In this document: piece by piece, positions 8,387-18,807 of the stretch | Layout of the letters: each line of letters starts with the position of its first letter | How positions within the stretch are numbered: position 1 is the first letter of the stretch | Source of the DNA: Acetobacterium malicum subsp. dehalogenans DSM 11527 | Lineage (GTDB): Bacteria > Bacillota > Clostridia > Eubacteriales > Eubacteriaceae | DNA: 64,000 bases | Assembly: GCF_000472665.1 (NCBI RefSeq) | Contig: NZ_AXAC01000024.1 | Location: 1 to 64,000 of the forward strand | Direction of reading: 5' to 3' | Notes under the pieces: model-generated | What the model saw: only the letters and a program-made list of their open reading frames with translations | Databases searched by the model: none | What the model was told of the DNA's origin: nothing | Program-made: the position numbers and the translations under genes

Positions 8387-8594
8387 GAGGTTGTCGCTAA
8401 ACTACCGTACCGACCAATTGTTAATCTGTTGTTCGCTGCGCCATGCGAAATCCGCTTTGCTCCTTTCGCATTGGTCGCGGGCAGTCGCCAACTACAAGCA
8501 AGCTTGTGATTGGCTCGTTGCCTGCTCGCAGAATCGGACAGGCTCTGCCGTATCCGCTCCGATGCGTACAACATGATGTAACAATTGTCGGTAC
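8385..8594 (-). repeat. interspersed palindromic element, copy 1 (long form)
   Basis: Reverse-oriented copy of the family with termini GTACCGACAATTGTTA and TAACAATTGGTCGGTAC; core 8407-8594. It carries an extra internal segment of roughly 90 bp with its own hairpins (for example GCGAAA/TTTCGC), shared with copy 7. A right-hand tail CGACAACCTCAG runs to 8385. Apparent reading frames inside it are not genes. Confidence 0.85.
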
Positions 8595-8644
8595 TACGTT
8601 AGTACTATTTCTACAATTTTTGTCAAACCAAACTAGCCAATTTC

Positions 8645-11600
8645 TTAGCTTTTCCGATCCAGATTCCGTTTGGCGGTTTCCATCATCAGTTTGATGCGGT
8701 TCAGCTGATTGACTTCGCTGGCACCCGGATCATAGTCAATCGGGGCAATGTTGGAAAGCGGATATTTTTGGCGGATCGGTTTGATCATCCCTTTTCCCAT
8801 TACATGATTAGGCAGACAGGCAAAAGGCTGGACGCAGACTATGTTTTCTACCCCATCATCGATCAGCTCCATCATCTCGGCGGTCAAGAACCAACCTTCG
8901 CCGCCCTGATTGCCCAGGGAAATCAGTTCCTGGGCTTTTTTAGCTTTTTTCTCAATGGTCGAGGGGGCATGGAAGTGGGTGCTGGCATTCAGGGCAAGCT
9001 TCATATTTTTTCGCGAGAACTCCAGCAGTTTAATGATCAGTTTGGCACTCTTCATCGATTTCCGTTTACCTGATAGTTCCTCATATTTAAAGACCTGATT
9101 GTAACAACAGTACAGGAAGAAATCCATTAAGTCCGGCATGACCACTTCGGCCCCTTCAGCTTCCAGCACTGCCTGGAGGTTGTTATTGGCGGTAGGATGG
9201 TATTTTACCAGAATTTCGCCGACGATGGCAACCTTGGGCAATTTTTTATCGATTCGCGGCAGGACATCAAATTCATTGACAATGGCCCGGACGTTTTCTT
9301 TGAAATCCCGGAGATTCCCATTTTTCATCCCCGCTTTTATTTTTTTGCGCCAGTGTTGATACAATTCTTCGGTTGATCCCGGATGGAGCTCATAAGGTCG
9401 GGTCCCGCTGACGACACGTTGCAGCAGATCACCATAGACAATCCCCACCAGCAGACGGGTTAACAGTGGCAGACTGAGTTTAAACCCGGGATTCTTTTCC
9501 AGACCGATAGCACTCAGGGAAATAACCGGAATTTGCGACATCCCCGCTGATTCCAGGGCTTTTCTGATAAATGCCACATAGTTGGAGGCTCGGCATGGTC
9601 CTCCGGTCTGAGTCATTAATACCGACACATTGTCGAGATCGTATTTTCCCGATTTCAGGGCCGCCATAATCTGGCCGGTGGTGATAATCGTCGGATAGCA
9701 GGCATCATTATTAACATAGGTTAAGCCTTCATCAATGGCAGCATTATCCACACTGGGCATCACTTCAATATGATAACCATATTTCTCCATCGCCTCTTCC
9801 AGAAAGTCAAAATGGATCGGGGACATCTGTGGAGCCAGCAGGGTATGTTTCTTTTTCATCGCTTTGGTAAAGACCACCCGTTGTTTCATCGGGGTTGGTG
9901 CCACCACAATACTATTTTTCTCCCGTTCAATCATCGCCGCTTTTAGCGATCGCATCCGGATCCGGATGGCCCCCAGATTGTTGACTTCGTCAATTTTAAT
10001 CAGGGTATAAATATTGCCATGACTTTCCAGGATCTCCTGAGTTTGCTCCGAGGTCACCGCATCCAGTCCGCAACCAAATGAAGTCAGCTGCACCAGTTCC
10101 AGAAAATCATGCTGGTTAACCACCTCCGCCGCCTTATATAAGCGGCTGTGATATTTCCACTGATCCAGAACGCGGAAACGTTCATCTTCTTTGGGATGAT
10201 AGAGATGGGCGATGGCGTCTTCGGTGAGCACGGCCATGTCCAGCCCGGTAATGATATGATCCAGACCATGATTGACCTCCGGATCGATATGATAGGGCCG
10301 GCCAGCCAGGACGATGCCCTTTTGTCCGGTTTCTTTTAAATAGGCAATGGTTTCTTCCCCTTTTTTCTCCATGTCCCGACGGAAGGCTTCTTTTTCAGCA
10401 ATGGCGGCATCCATGGCTTCGGTAATCTCCAGACGATTGACGCCATAGACACCGAAAATTTCGGCCAACCGTTCTTCCAGCCGCTGATCATTGTCAAAGG
10501 GCAAAAACGGATTCAAGAAGGTGATGCCGGCTTTCTGGACATCATCCTGATTATGCTTAATGGTTTCCGGATAAGACATGACAATCGGGCAATTGTACCA
10601 GTTATCGACATCGTCAAATTCTTTTTCCTCATAGGGAATACAGGGATAGAAAATCAGGCTGATGCCCTGATCCAGCAGCGCCTGAATATGGCCATGGGCC
10701 AGTTTGGCCGGATAGCAGACCGACTCCGAGGGGATACTTTCCATCCCTTTTTCATAAATCTTGCGATTGGATTCCGGGGATAACACCACCCGGTAACCGA
10801 GATGAGTAAAAAAGGTATGCCAGAAGGGATAATTTTCATAGAGTTTTAACACCCGGGGGATCCCGATACTGCCCCGGGGTGCTTCTGCTTCAGCCAGCGA
10901 GGGATAATTAAAAATCCGCTGATACTTGTATTGATAAAGGTTAGGCAGATCGGCATTTTTCTTGACATTCCCCTCGCCAATCTCGCAACGGTTTCCGGTA
11001 ATGTGGCGGCTGCCATCGTTAAAACGGTTAATGGTCAGCAGACAGTTGTTACTGCAACCACCACAGCGTTTGTGGCCGACTTCCACCTGAAAATCGTCCA
11101 GCGCTTCTAAATTCAAAAGATTGCTGCGTTCCCCTGAGAGATAGTTTTCCCGGGCAATCAGCGCCGCGCCAAAAGCGCCCATCAGGCCGGCTATATCGGG
11201 GCGGATGACATCTTTTTCGGTGATCTTTTCAAAGGTCCGCAGCACCGCCTGATTATTAAAGGTGCCGCCCTGGACGATGATATGCTCGCCCAATTCTTTG
11301 GGATTATGGATTTTGATAACCTTCTGCAAGGCGTTCTTGATAACCGAATAGGACAGCCCCGCCGAGATATCCCCGACTTCGGCGCCCTCTTTCTGAGACT
11401 GTTTGACCTTGGAATTCATAAAAACGGTGCAGCGAGTCCCCAGATCCACTGGGTTTTCCGCCATCAGTGCCGCTTCGACAAAGGCCTGCATGTCAAGATC
11501 TAATGATTTGGCGAAGGTTTCCAGAAACGAACCACAGCCCGAGGAGCAGGCTTCATTGAGAATAATGCTATCGATGGTGCCGTTTTTGATCTTCATGCAC

Positions 11601-12880
11601 TTCATATCCTGACCGCCGATGTCGAGAATAAAATCGACCTCAGGACAGAAATATTTGGCGCCCTTATAATGGGCAATGGTTTCAATTTCGCCGATGTCTA
11701 TTTTCAGCGCTTTTTTGATCAGACTTTCACCATAGCCGGTAACCGTTGACTTGGCGATATAGACATCGGCCGGCAGGGATCCGTAGATTTCTTTGATTAT
11801 TTTGATCGATTGGGCCAGCGGACTGCCCTCGTTACCGCCATAATAACTGTACAGCAAAGCGCCGTCGTTATCGATCACAACCGCCTTGGTGGTGGTGGAG
11901 CCGACATCAATCCCCAGAAAGCAGCAGCCGCTATGATTTGTTAAGGCTTTTTTGACGACCTGATTTTTATCATGTCGGGCCCGAAACTGTTGCAGCTCTA
12001 CCTGATTCTTAAACAACGGTTCCAATCGACCAACTTCATTCTCAGATACCGAATCCAGATTTTCAACCGCCTTGACCAGCTCAGCCAGATGCATTTTAGC
12101 TTCTTTTTCAGCCGAATAGGCCGCCCCCATGGCAACAAAGAGATTGGACTTTTCCGGAAAAATAATCTGTTCCTCTGTCAGTTTCAAGGTTTCAATAAAC
12201 CGTTGTCGCAGTTCCGACAGAAAATACAGCGGCCCCCCTAAAAAAGCCACATTCCCCCGGATCGGATGGCCGCAGGCCAGCCCGCTGATAGTCTGGTTGA
12301 CCACTGCCTGAAAAATCGAGGCAGCGATATCCGCTTTCTCCGCTCCTTCATTAATCAGCGGCTGAATGTCCGTTTTTGAAAAAACGCCGCATCGGGATGC
12401 AATCGGGTAAATCATCGTATGGGTTTTGGACAGTTCGTTAAGCCCCTCAGCATCAGTTTTTAACAACGTCGCCATTTGATCGACAAAAGCGCCGGTTCCG
12501 CCAGCACAGGTGCCGTTCATCCGCTGTTCGATGGTGCCCGTGAAAAAGGTGATCTTGGCATCTTCGCCGCCCAGCTCAATGGCGACCTCGGTTTTAGGTA
12601 TGACCCGATCCACCGCCAGGGTACTAGCCACCACTTCCTGAACGAAGGGAATACCCAGCCATTGGGAGATCATCAGCCCACCGGAACCGGTGACACAAAC
12701 CCGGGTTTCCAAATCTCCCAGTTGTTCATAGGTTTCTTTTAAAAGATTGACAATGGTGACCTTGATATTCGATAAATGACGCCGGTATTCTTCGTAGATG
12801 ATTTCGTTTTGATCGTCAATAACCACGACCTTAATGGTCGTGGAGCCGATGTCGATGCCCATTTTATAATTGCTTTTCAT
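8645..12880 (-). CDS. double-domain 2-hydroxyacyl-CoA dehydratase-type activase (BadF/BadG/BcrA/BcrD + DUF2229)
   Basis: 1411-aa fusion. Two ASKHA ATPase domains follow each other: domain 1 starts at [16 protein letters not shown] (7-22), with Cys125 in NGTCAGGTG and Cys164 in [10 protein letters not shown]; domain 2 starts at [17 protein letters not shown] (321-337), with CSSGCGSF and RCTVFMNSK. In characterised activases these two cysteines ligate a [4Fe-4S] cluster shared across a dimer, and ATP hydrolysis drives a low-potential electron into a dehydratase or reductase. A Cys-rich link ([10 protein letters not shown]) and a long DUF2229-type region with DACYPTIIT and [13 protein letters not shown] follow. 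No partner dehydratase subunits are encoded nearby, so the electron acceptor is unknown. It lies 50 bp downstream of the FGGY kinase and is probably co-transcribed with it. Confidence 0.88.
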   Translation of the reverse strand: MKSNYKMGIDIGSTTIKVVVIDDQNEIIYEEYRRHLSNIKVTIVNLLKETYEQLGDLETRVCVTGSGGLMISQWLGIPFVQEVVASTLAVDRVIPKTEVAIELGGEDAKITFFTGTIEQRMNGTCAGGTGAFVDQMATLLKTDAEGLNELSKTHTMIYPIASRCGVFSKTDIQPLINEGAEKADIAASIFQAVVNQTISGLACGHPIRGNVAFLGGPLYFLSELRQRFIETLKLTEEQIIFPEKSNLFVAMGAAYSAEKEAKMHLAELVKAVENLDSVSENEVGRLEPLFKNQVELQQFRARHDKNQVVKKALTNHSGCCFLGIDVGSTTTKAVVIDNDGALLYSYYGGNEGSPLAQSIKIIKEIYGSLPADVYIAKSTVTGYGESLIKKALKIDIGEIETIAHYKGAKYFCPEVDFILDIGGQDMKCMKIKNGTIDSIILNEACSSGCGSFLETFAKSLDLDMQAFVEAALMAENPVDLGTRCTVFMNSKVKQSQKEGAEVGDISAGLSYSVIKNALQKVIKIHNPKELGEHIIVQGGTFNNQAVLRTFEKITEKDVIRPDIAGLMGAFGAALIARENYLSGERSNLLNLEALDDFQVEVGHKRCGGCSNNCLLTINRFNDGSRHITGNRCEIGEGNVKKNADLPNLYQYKYQRIFNYPSLAEAEAPRGSIGIPRVLKLYENYPFWHTFFTHLGYRVVLSPESNRKIYEKGMESIPSESVCYPAKLAHGHIQALLDQGISLIFYPCIPYEEKEFDDVDNWYNCPIVMSYPETIKHNQDDVQKAGITFLNPFLPFDNDQRLEERLAEIFGVYGVNRLEITEAMDAAIAEKEAFRRDMEKKGEETIAYLKETGQKGIVLAGRPYHIDPEVNHGLDHIITGLDMAVLTEDAIAHLYHPKEDERFRVLDQWKYHSRLYKAAEVVNQHDFLELVQLTSFGCGLDAVTSEQTQEILESHGNIYTLIKIDEVNNLGAIRIRMRSLKAAMIEREKNSIVVAPTPMKQRVVFTKAMKKKHTLLAPQMSPIHFDFLEEAMEKYGYHIEVMPSVDNAAIDEGLTYVNNDACYPTIITTGQIMAALKSGKYDLDNVSVLMTQTGGPCRASNYVAFIRKALESAGMSQIPVISLSAIGLEKNPGFKLSLPLLTRLLVGIVYGDLLQRVVSGTRPYELHPGSTEELYQHWRKKIKAGMKNGNLRDFKENVRAIVNEFDVLPRIDKKLPKVAIVGEILVKYHPTANNNLQAVLEAEGAEVVMPDLMDFFLYCCYNQVFKYEELSGKRKSMKSAKLIIKLLEFSRKNMKLALNASTHFHAPSTIEKKAKKAQELISLGNQGGEGWFLTAEMMELIDDGVENIVCVQPFACLPNHVMGKGMIKPIRQKYPLSNIAPIDYDPGASEVNQLNRIKLMMETAKRNLDRKS

Positions 12881-12930
12881 TGTTTTTTATGACCTCTTCT
12901 CTAACATGTCGGTTGTGATCTTATCTGAAT

Positions 12931-14466
12931 TTAATCATATGATTGATATAAGGGTTTTACCCGACGATATAATTGCTTGTATAGTTTATTATAGATTCCT
13001 GTATATTTGATAACATTTTCCGGGTTGGGATCAAAGATTCGTGATTTTTGGATCATCGCCGCCCCGGCTGCTTGAATGTCGGGATAATGGTTTAATCCCA
13101 CAAAGGTAGCAATGGCAGCCCCTAAACCCGTGGTTTCATAAGTCTGCACCCGGTAAACCGGCCGGTTTAGAATATCGGCCATGATCTGAGCCACCCCATC
13201 ACTGCGGGAGCCCCCGCCAGACAGGCCAACGGCCTGAATTGGAACTTTTGTCTTTCTTTCAATCCGTTCCAGCCCTTCCAATAAAGCATATCCCAGACCT
13301 TCGATGATGGCCCGGTAAATATGCCGTTTATCGTGACCCTCACTAAAACCCATAAAGGTTCCCCGGGCTTCGGGGCGAAAAGCTTCGCGTCCCCAGTAGG
13401 GCTGATGAATCAGACCATCGGCTCCCGGTAGGGTGGTTTCCAGATAGCCCTCAAGGATCTCATGGATCACTTGGGGATCAGACTGATCGAGAAATTCTCG
13501 GGCATACCAGTCGACCATCCAAAAGCCGTGATAAATAGTAACCTCCGGGTTGTAGGCATCATTCTCTACCGCCGCAAAGGAGGGGTAGAAGGGATACAGC
13601 TCCACGTATTTTTTAGTGGTAATCTCCACCGTGGCTTGAGTTCCCAGTGAGATGCTGGCAATATCCGGGGTCAACGCGCCGACACCAATCGTTTCGCAGC
13701 CTTTATCCGTCCCTGATGCCACAATCGGCAAACCCGATGGCAGGCCGGTGATTGCGGCGACTTCGGCAGTTAACTGACCGATGATTTCGCAAGAATCAGT
13801 TAGCTCATAGCATTTTTCCGGCTCCACCTGAAGAATCTGACTTTTTACATTATACTTGCCACACCACTGCTTCTTTTTGGTATCAAAGGGCAGATGGCCA
13901 GCGGTATTGGAACGGCTGTCGGCTATTTTTCCAGTTAAGCGGCTCAAAAAATAGGTCGACAGAAAAACGACCTTGTGGGTTTTGGCCCAGATTTCCGGTT
14001 CCTGCACCTTGATCCAGTTGACATGAGCAGTCTTGCTGAATGATTTGGCATACGCGCTGAAACCAATGCACTTAAAAAGCAGAGCATAAGGCCAGGGATA
14101 GGGCAACGGCTCTGCCAATTCCCGGCGGTCCAGCCAACTGATGAAATTGCGCAGCGGTTCACCCTTTTCGTCCACCACCGTGATGACGTCCCGCTGACAG
14201 GATACCGTCATCCCCTGAATGGTTAGGAACAGTGCCGGGTCTTTAGTCTTGAGCTCCTGAACTACCTTGACCAGTGCCTTCCAGAACATTTCCGGTGACG
14301 CTTCCTTCCACTGAAAATGTTTTGAATAATAACCCTTGAATAATTCTTCGCTTTTGGCCAACTCATTACCCTGCTCATCAAAAAGAATCCCCCGGAGTCC
14401 TCTGGTGCCGCAATCGATAGTCAAAACTGTGTTCTTTTTGGGGGCGTTCTTTTCGTTATTATTCAA
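12931..14466 (-). CDS. FGGY-family carbohydrate kinase
   Basis: 511-aa sugar-kinase fold: N-terminal phosphate loop VLTIDCGTRGLRGILFD (14-30), ATP-site segments SGTDKGCETIGVGAL and SISLGTQATVEI, and C-terminal GLSGGGSRSDGVAQIMADIL plus ETTGLGAAIATFVGL. Members phosphorylate pentuloses, polyols or similar compounds, and this one cannot be assigned a substrate. The start is TTG at 14466, supported by GGGAG eight bases upstream; the nearby ATG is out of frame and runs into a stop. It is first of a two-gene sigma-A unit with the large activase, an unusual pairing. Confidence 0.87.
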   Translation of the reverse strand: MNNNEKNAPKKNTVLTIDCGTRGLRGILFDEQGNELAKSEELFKGYYSKHFQWKEASPEMFWKALVKVVQELKTKDPALFLTIQGMTVSCQRDVITVVDEKGEPLRNFISWLDRRELAEPLPYPWPYALLFKCIGFSAYAKSFSKTAHVNWIKVQEPEIWAKTHKVVFLSTYFLSRLTGKIADSRSNTAGHLPFDTKKKQWCGKYNVKSQILQVEPEKCYELTDSCEIIGQLTAEVAAITGLPSGLPIVASGTDKGCETIGVGALTPDIASISLGTQATVEITTKKYVELYPFYPSFAAVENDAYNPEVTIYHGFWMVDWYAREFLDQSDPQVIHEILEGYLETTLPGADGLIHQPYWGREAFRPEARGTFMGFSEGHDKRHIYRAIIEGLGYALLEGLERIERKTKVPIQAVGLSGGGSRSDGVAQIMADILNRPVYRVQTYETTGLGAAIATFVGLNHYPDIQAAGAAMIQKSRIFDPNPENVIKYTGIYNKLYKQLYRRVKPLYQSYD

Positions 14467-14500
14467 AATTCATTCTCCCGACATCAATTCATTTCGTATC

Positions 14501-14528
14501 ATTATACCAAATAGTTGTTAAGTGTAAA
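14501..14528 (-). promoter_or_regulatory. sigma-A promoter of the kinase-activase unit
   Basis: Minus-strand TTTACA (14523-14528), 16-bp spacer, TATAAT (14501-14506), directly after the terminator of the TIM-barrel gene. It makes the kinase-activase pair a separate transcription unit. Confidence 0.75.
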
Positions 14529-14530
14529 AC

Positions 14531-14571
14531 AAAAAGCGTTGAATAAAAAGAATTAACTTTCTATTCAACGC
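14531..14571 (-). terminator. terminator of the Tm-1/TIM-barrel operon
   Basis: Minus-strand hairpin with perfect 10-bp arms GCGTTGAATA/TATTCAACGC (14562-14571 and 14536-14545) followed by TTTTTGTTTT. Confidence 0.88.
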
Positions 14572-14609
14572 ATGATTCTACATTACTTTACCAATTCGTT
14601 CAGGCCTTT

Positions 14610-15437
14610 TTATAGTTTGATGTCTTTGAAATCCTTAACCTGTTTGGTGATGGCAATTTCGGTTGGTAGCCGTTCGATACTCGATGCTCCGAAGAAACCA
14701 CAGACTCCTTTGGTCCGATCCAGGACATATTTGGCATCTTCCGGTTCGGCCACCGGACCGCCGTGAACAATAACCATAATGTCAGGATTGATGGCCTTAC
14801 CGGCATCACAGATTTCCTGGGTTAGCTTAACGCAATCGTCCAAAGTTTTTGAGGTCCCGGCCCCGATACTGCCTTTGGTTGTCAGACCCATATGAGCAAC
14901 CAGAACATCAGCTCCGGCCCGGGCCATTTTTTCAGCTTCTTCGACATTAAATACGTATGGTGTCGTTACCAGATCCAGTTCGTGGGCTTTCCGGATCATC
15001 TCTACTTCCAGATCATAGCCCATGTTGGTTTCTTCCAGGTTTTGCCGGAAGACACCATCGATTAGACCGACTGTGGGGAAATTCTGAACCCCGGAGAAAC
15101 CGGCTTCTTTGACCTGTTTCAAGAATATTTCCATATCTCTAAACGGATCAGTTCCGCAGACCCCAGCCAGCACTGGCGTATCCTTGACAATCGTCACGAC
15201 TTCTCGGGCCATGTCCATGACAATGGCATTGGCATCTCCATAGGATAACAACCCGGCTAAAGAACCCCGGCCGGCCATCCGGTAACGACCGGAATTATAA
15301 ATAATAATCAGATCCACGCCACCGGCTTCGGCACATTTTGCCGAAATCCCGGTACCAGCTCCAGCACCAACCACCGAAATCCCCTTGGTTTCCTGTTCTC
15401 TTAACCGTCTTAACACTTCTTCTCGTTTTATTGCCAT
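14610..15437 (-). CDS. TIM-barrel PEP-hydrolase-family protein
   Basis: 275-aa protein of the family annotated 'phosphoenolpyruvate hydrolase'/TIM-barrel signal transduction protein, homologous to the C-terminal half of plant Tm-1. Features include [19 protein letters not shown] near 22, [60 protein letters not shown] and [14 protein letters not shown]. The reaction is not firmly established for the family. The ATG at 15437 has GAAGGAG upstream; a longer frame from 15476 would overlap the preceding gene and lacks a site. The sensor domain of the regulator upstream is a paralogue. It forms a pair with the Tm-1-like gene, 28 bp upstream. Confidence 0.88.
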   Translation of the reverse strand: MAIKREEVLRRLREQETKGISVVGAGAGTGISAKCAEAGGVDLIIIYNSGRYRMAGRGSLAGLLSYGDANAIVMDMAREVVTIVKDTPVLAGVCGTDPFRDMEIFLKQVKEAGFSGVQNFPTVGLIDGVFRQNLEETNMGYDLEVEMIRKAHELDLVTTPYVFNVEEAEKMARAGADVLVAHMGLTTKGSIGAGTSKTLDDCVKLTQEICDAGKAINPDIMVIVHGGPVAEPEDAKYVLDRTKGVCGFFGASSIERLPTEIAITKQVKDFKDIKL

Positions 15438-15465
15438 GTTAATTTCTCCTTCGCTATGTACTTCT

Positions 15466-16674
15466 CTATCCTTCAATCATTGAAATCAGTTTTTTCGCCA
15501 TTGCCAGGGCAAAGGCTTCGTCGTTGATGTCGGTATCCATTTCCACCAGTTCGACTTTTTTTTCGATGTTTGCCCGTAATTGAGCAAACAGTTCCGCATC
15601 TTCGGCCGGGCCATAGAATGGTGCCCCTTCGACATCAATAGCGGAAACCCCTTTTAATGGCAGGAATAAAGCAACCGGGCCGGTGGCCATATTCAGCTTG
15701 CTGGCGATAATTTTGCCCATCTGGGAACACTCGTCAACGGTGGTTCGCATCAGGGTGACGCTGGCATTATGTTTATAGAGGTTTCTGTCTTTATATTTTT
15801 CGGGAACGGTTTCTATCGCCCCAAAATTAACCATATCCAACGCTCCTACCGACACAACCTCCGGAATTCCGGCTTTGGCAGCGGCTTCCAGGCGGGTTGG
15901 TCCGGCTGTGAAAACGCCGCCGGCCACCTCATCGCACCATTCGGTGGTGGTCGCATCGAAAACGCCTTTGATAAAGCCCGCTTCAATCAGACTTTCCATG
16001 GCCATACCCCCGGCACCGGTGGCGTGAAATACCAGGACCTCATACCCCTGATCTTCCAGATATTCTCTGGCCGCGGTGACGCAGGGCGTGGTGACCCCAA
16101 ACATTGTCGCCGCCAGCAAGGTCTTTTCTTCTTTAAGCTCAGGAATATCGAAACTGGCCATCCCAGCAATAGCGTTGGCGGCATTAGCCAGAATGTGATT
16201 CGAAATACTGTTAATCCCGGAAATATCCACCACCGAATACATCATGGTAATATCTTTTTCCCCCACATAGGGACGGGTATCGCCTGAAGCCACGGTGGAC
16301 ACCATAATTTTTGGCACCCCTACCGGCAGACTACGCATCGCAAAGGTGCCAATGGTTGTTCCGGCTGATCCGCCCAGACTAATGACCCCATCAACCTTCC
16401 CCTGGTCATAGAGATCTTTAGTAATTTTAGCCGCCCCGGCCATCATGACATCAATACCGAGACCCCGATCATGTTGTTTTTGCAGTTCTGCAAGTGTTGC
16501 CCCCCCCGCAATGGCGACGGTTTCACTGGTGACATCCGGCACAAATAAGGGCTCGCCGATAACCCCGCAATTGACTGTGGTGGTACTGAGACCCCGCTTT
16601 TCAATCAATTCTTTAATAAACTGGAATTCATGACCCTTGGTATCAAAGGTCCCTACGATTAATACATTTTTCAT
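15466..16674 (-). CDS. Tm-1-like ATP-binding domain protein (UPF0261)
   Basis: 402-aa member of the UPF0261/Tm-1 N-domain family: N-terminal [20 protein letters not shown] (residues 4-23), the glycine-rich segment [25 protein letters not shown], and [18 protein letters not shown] near 220. In plants the equivalent domain is fused to the TIM-barrel domain and binds ATP; here the two are separate adjacent genes. It is the first gene behind a sigma-54 promoter, with a GGGGGG ribosome-binding site. The biochemical role in bacteria is unknown. Confidence 0.87.
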   Translation of the reverse strand: MKNVLIVGTFDTKGHEFQFIKELIEKRGLSTTTVNCGVIGEPLFVPDVTSETVAIAGGATLAELQKQHDRGLGIDVMMAGAAKITKDLYDQGKVDGVISLGGSAGTTIGTFAMRSLPVGVPKIMVSTVASGDTRPYVGEKDITMMYSVVDISGINSISNHILANAANAIAGMASFDIPELKEEKTLLAATMFGVTTPCVTAAREYLEDQGYEVLVFHATGAGGMAMESLIEAGFIKGVFDATTTEWCDEVAGGVFTAGPTRLEAAAKAGIPEVVSVGALDMVNFGAIETVPEKYKDRNLYKHNASVTLMRTTVDECSQMGKIIASKLNMATGPVALFLPLKGVSAIDVEGAPFYGPAEDAELFAQLRANIEKKVELVEMDTDINDEAFALAMAKKLISMIEG

Positions 16675-16727
16675 TCCATGCCCCCCTTGAATTTATTTTT
16701 TGATAACTTTTCTTGTTATATTAACTC

Positions 16728-16742
16728 GCAAGGTTTATGCCA
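16728..16742 (-). promoter_or_regulatory. sigma-54 (-24/-12) promoter
   Basis: Minus-strand TGGCATAAACCTTGC: GG and GC separated by exactly 10 bp, matching TGGCAC-N5-TTGC at all but one position. It lies 54 bp upstream of the Tm-1-like start codon, downstream of an enhancer-binding regulator gene. Confidence 0.85.
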
Positions 16743-16818
16743 AGTATTAAAATCAACCAAGCCGCTGTTTCAGCCATTCTAAATCCAGGTGTGAGAAAAC
16801 CTTTTCCCAAACAAATGA

Positions 16819-16863
16819 GAAATGGGCAATATTTTCCCATTTCGAGTAAATATTGCCCATTTC
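16819..16863. promoter_or_regulatory. inverted-repeat enhancer site for the sigma-54 regulator
   Basis: Perfect 16-bp arms GAAATGGGCAATATTT and AAATATTGCCCATTTC with a 13-bp centre, and an extra half-site CCCATTTC at 16836-16843. It sits about 75-120 bp upstream of the -24 element, the usual position of an enhancer-binding site. It begins right after the regulator stop codon, so it could also act as that gene's terminator, but no clear T-run follows on the minus strand. Confidence 0.65.
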
Positions 16864-16864
16864 T

Positions 16865-18715
16865 TTACTCCATGGGTTCCTGGTCTTCCATGGACAAATT
16901 AAATTTGATTATTTTGTTGTAAAGGGTTCGCCGGGAGATGCCGATTCGGTTGGCCGCTTCGGTACGGTTCCACTGGCAGGCTTTGAGAACGCCCAAAATA
17001 TAGGTGCTTTCCAGGTGTTCCTTACTGGTCGCCAGCATCACTGAACCCAACTGATCAGGAATCTGGGGTTTAGGGGTGAATTTTGGTTTATGCATTTCTT
17101 CCACCGCCATGTCATCCCGGCGGATATATTTTCCTTCGCTGAGGATGACCGCTCTTTCCAGGACATGCTTCAACTCCCGAACATTTCCGGGCCAGGAGCA
17201 TTCCATCAGATAGGCCATGGCATCCGGGGATAATCGTTTTTCTTCTAACTGATATTTTATTTTAAACTCTTCCAAAAAGCGATTACATAATAGCGGAATA
17301 TCTTCGGTATGCCGCCGTAGTGGCGGCGTGTTGATTTCCACCACATTCAATCGATAGTAGAGATCCTCCCGGAAACGATTATCGGCTACTGCCTGTTTAA
17401 TATCGACATTGGTGGCGCAGACAATCCGCACATCAACATAGATGGTTTTCTCGCCACCCACTCGTTCAAATTCCTGCTGCTGAATAATCCGTAGCACCTT
17501 CGCCTGGAGGTCCACGTCCATTTCCCCGATCTCATCCAGAAACAGCGTACCATGATTGGCCAGTTCAAATTTCCCCAGCCGCCGTTTGTCGGCCCCGGTA
17601 AAGGCCCCCTTTTCATGACCGAACAGTTCACTTTCCAATAAGTTAGGCGGTAAAGCGGCGCAATTCACTTTAATCAACGGACCCAGACAACGTTTGCTGT
17701 TAAAATGCAGAGCTTTGGCCACCAGCTCTTTTCCAGTTCCACTTTCACCCTGAATCAAAACGTTGACATCCTTATCGGCGACCTTATTGATTAGTTCATA
17801 CATATCCTGCATGATCACACTTTGCCCAACAATTTCGTCAAAGCCCCGCTTTTTTAGCAGTTCTTTCTTGAGATGCTTATTTTCCTGCTTTAATTTATAA
17901 TAATTTTTAAACTTATCCGTCGTTTCCGATATCGCCAGTTCAGTGGGTATCCGCTCAAAGCTGGAGCCGCCGATATAACCGATGGTCTGGGAATTTTTAT
18001 AGAAATAATAGGCATCCTCCGGAGAATTAATGGGGCCGCCATAGATCATCTTATAGGTTCGGGGATTGATCTCATCGACGGCAGCAAAAATTGCTTCAGT
18101 CATTTCCAGACATTCGTTAATGGTGGAAAAAACTTTACCGGATTTCTCGCCGCCCCGGGTCCAGCCAAAATGAGCACAGATCACATCCACGCCTACCCGG
18201 GTCATCGCCCGGGCCTGCTCCTGATCAAAAACAAAGGCAATGGTAAAGAGGTTGGCAGCCACCGCTTTTTCCATAAACTCAATTTCCTGGTCATAACCCA
18301 GCCCTTTTTCCTCCAGCCATTCCCGGAATTGACCATCAACCAGACCAATGGTGGGAAAATTATTGACCCCGCTAAAACCCAGATCCCGGACTTTTTGAAT
18401 CAGTTCCTGATGGGTATAGTTGGGATCAGTGGCATTAATACCGCAGATCACCGCCCGTTCCTTAAGCTTAGGCAATATTTCCCGGCTGGAAAAGTCAAAT
18501 ACCAGCTCATTGCTATTGGCAAATGGCATCATACATCCAATCGAAGGAATCCCCGCCGACCGAAATCGCCCGGCACTGAGGGCCAACAGTAAATCAGCCC
18601 CGCCCTTAACGGCCTGCTTGGCAAAAAGCCCGGACCCTACGGCCACCCCAATCACTGGTTTATTCATCTTCAAACTATTCTGGATCATTTTCTCGATGGC
18701 TTCTTTTTTCTTCAT
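16865..18715 (-). CDS. sigma-54 enhancer-binding regulator with N-terminal TIM-barrel sensor
   Basis: 616-aa regulator. Residues about 1-265 are a PEP-hydrolase-like TIM barrel (AGRFRSAGIPSIG, LGFSGVNNFPTIGLVDG, VDVICAHFGWTRGG, IYGGPINSPEDA, FERIPTELAISE). The AAA+ domain has Walker A GESGTGKELVAKAL, the sigma-54 contact loop GAFTGA and Walker B TLFLDEIGEMD. The C-terminus is a Fis-type HTH (TEAANRIGISRRTLYNKI). There is no receiver domain, so activity is presumably set by a small ligand bound to the barrel. The start at 18715 is chosen for GGGAG seven bases upstream; an ATG 18 bp earlier has no site. It most likely activates the adjacent Tm-1/TIM-barrel operon. Confidence 0.92.
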   Translation of the reverse strand: MKKKEAIEKMIQNSLKMNKPVIGVAVGSGLFAKQAVKGGADLLLALSAGRFRSAGIPSIGCMMPFANSNELVFDFSSREILPKLKERAVICGINATDPNYTHQELIQKVRDLGFSGVNNFPTIGLVDGQFREWLEEKGLGYDQEIEFMEKAVAANLFTIAFVFDQEQARAMTRVGVDVICAHFGWTRGGEKSGKVFSTINECLEMTEAIFAAVDEINPRTYKMIYGGPINSPEDAYYFYKNSQTIGYIGGSSFERIPTELAISETTDKFKNYYKLKQENKHLKKELLKKRGFDEIVGQSVIMQDMYELINKVADKDVNVLIQGESGTGKELVAKALHFNSKRCLGPLIKVNCAALPPNLLESELFGHEKGAFTGADKRRLGKFELANHGTLFLDEIGEMDVDLQAKVLRIIQQQEFERVGGEKTIYVDVRIVCATNVDIKQAVADNRFREDLYYRLNVVEINTPPLRRHTEDIPLLCNRFLEEFKIKYQLEEKRLSPDAMAYLMECSWPGNVRELKHVLERAVILSEGKYIRRDDMAVEEMHKPKFTPKPQIPDQLGSVMLATSKEHLESTYILGVLKACQWNRTEAANRIGISRRTLYNKIIKFNLSMEDQEPME

Positions 18716-18763
18716 GGTTTTTCTCCCACTCATATCAATCTGACTTTATTATACAGCCCCCTG

Positions 18764-18805
18764 TCAAAAAACGCAAAAAGACTATTGCAGTGTTCTGCAA
18801 TAGTC
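18764..18805 (-). terminator. terminator stem-loop, distal copy (rnpB)
   Basis: Minus-strand hairpin GACTATTGCAG/CTGCAATAGTC (18780-18805) followed by TTTTTGCGTTTTTT. It is a near copy of the stem at 18950-18975; the palindromic element lies between the two. Confidence 0.85.
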
Positions 18806-18807
18806 CC

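Noticed and set aside
8385-8594. Insertion sequence
   Set aside because: No transposase frame inside or next to any copy; at most a non-autonomous element.
8352-8694. Reading frames of 70-85 codons on both strands inside element copy 1
   Set aside because: They arise from the structured repeat; near-identical frames recur in copy 7 and are open only because of GC-rich stems. No ribosome-binding site.
15438-15476. Longer N-terminus of the TIM-barrel protein
   Set aside because: The extension overlaps the Tm-1-like gene and the GAAGGAG ribosome-binding site clearly serves the ATG at 15437.
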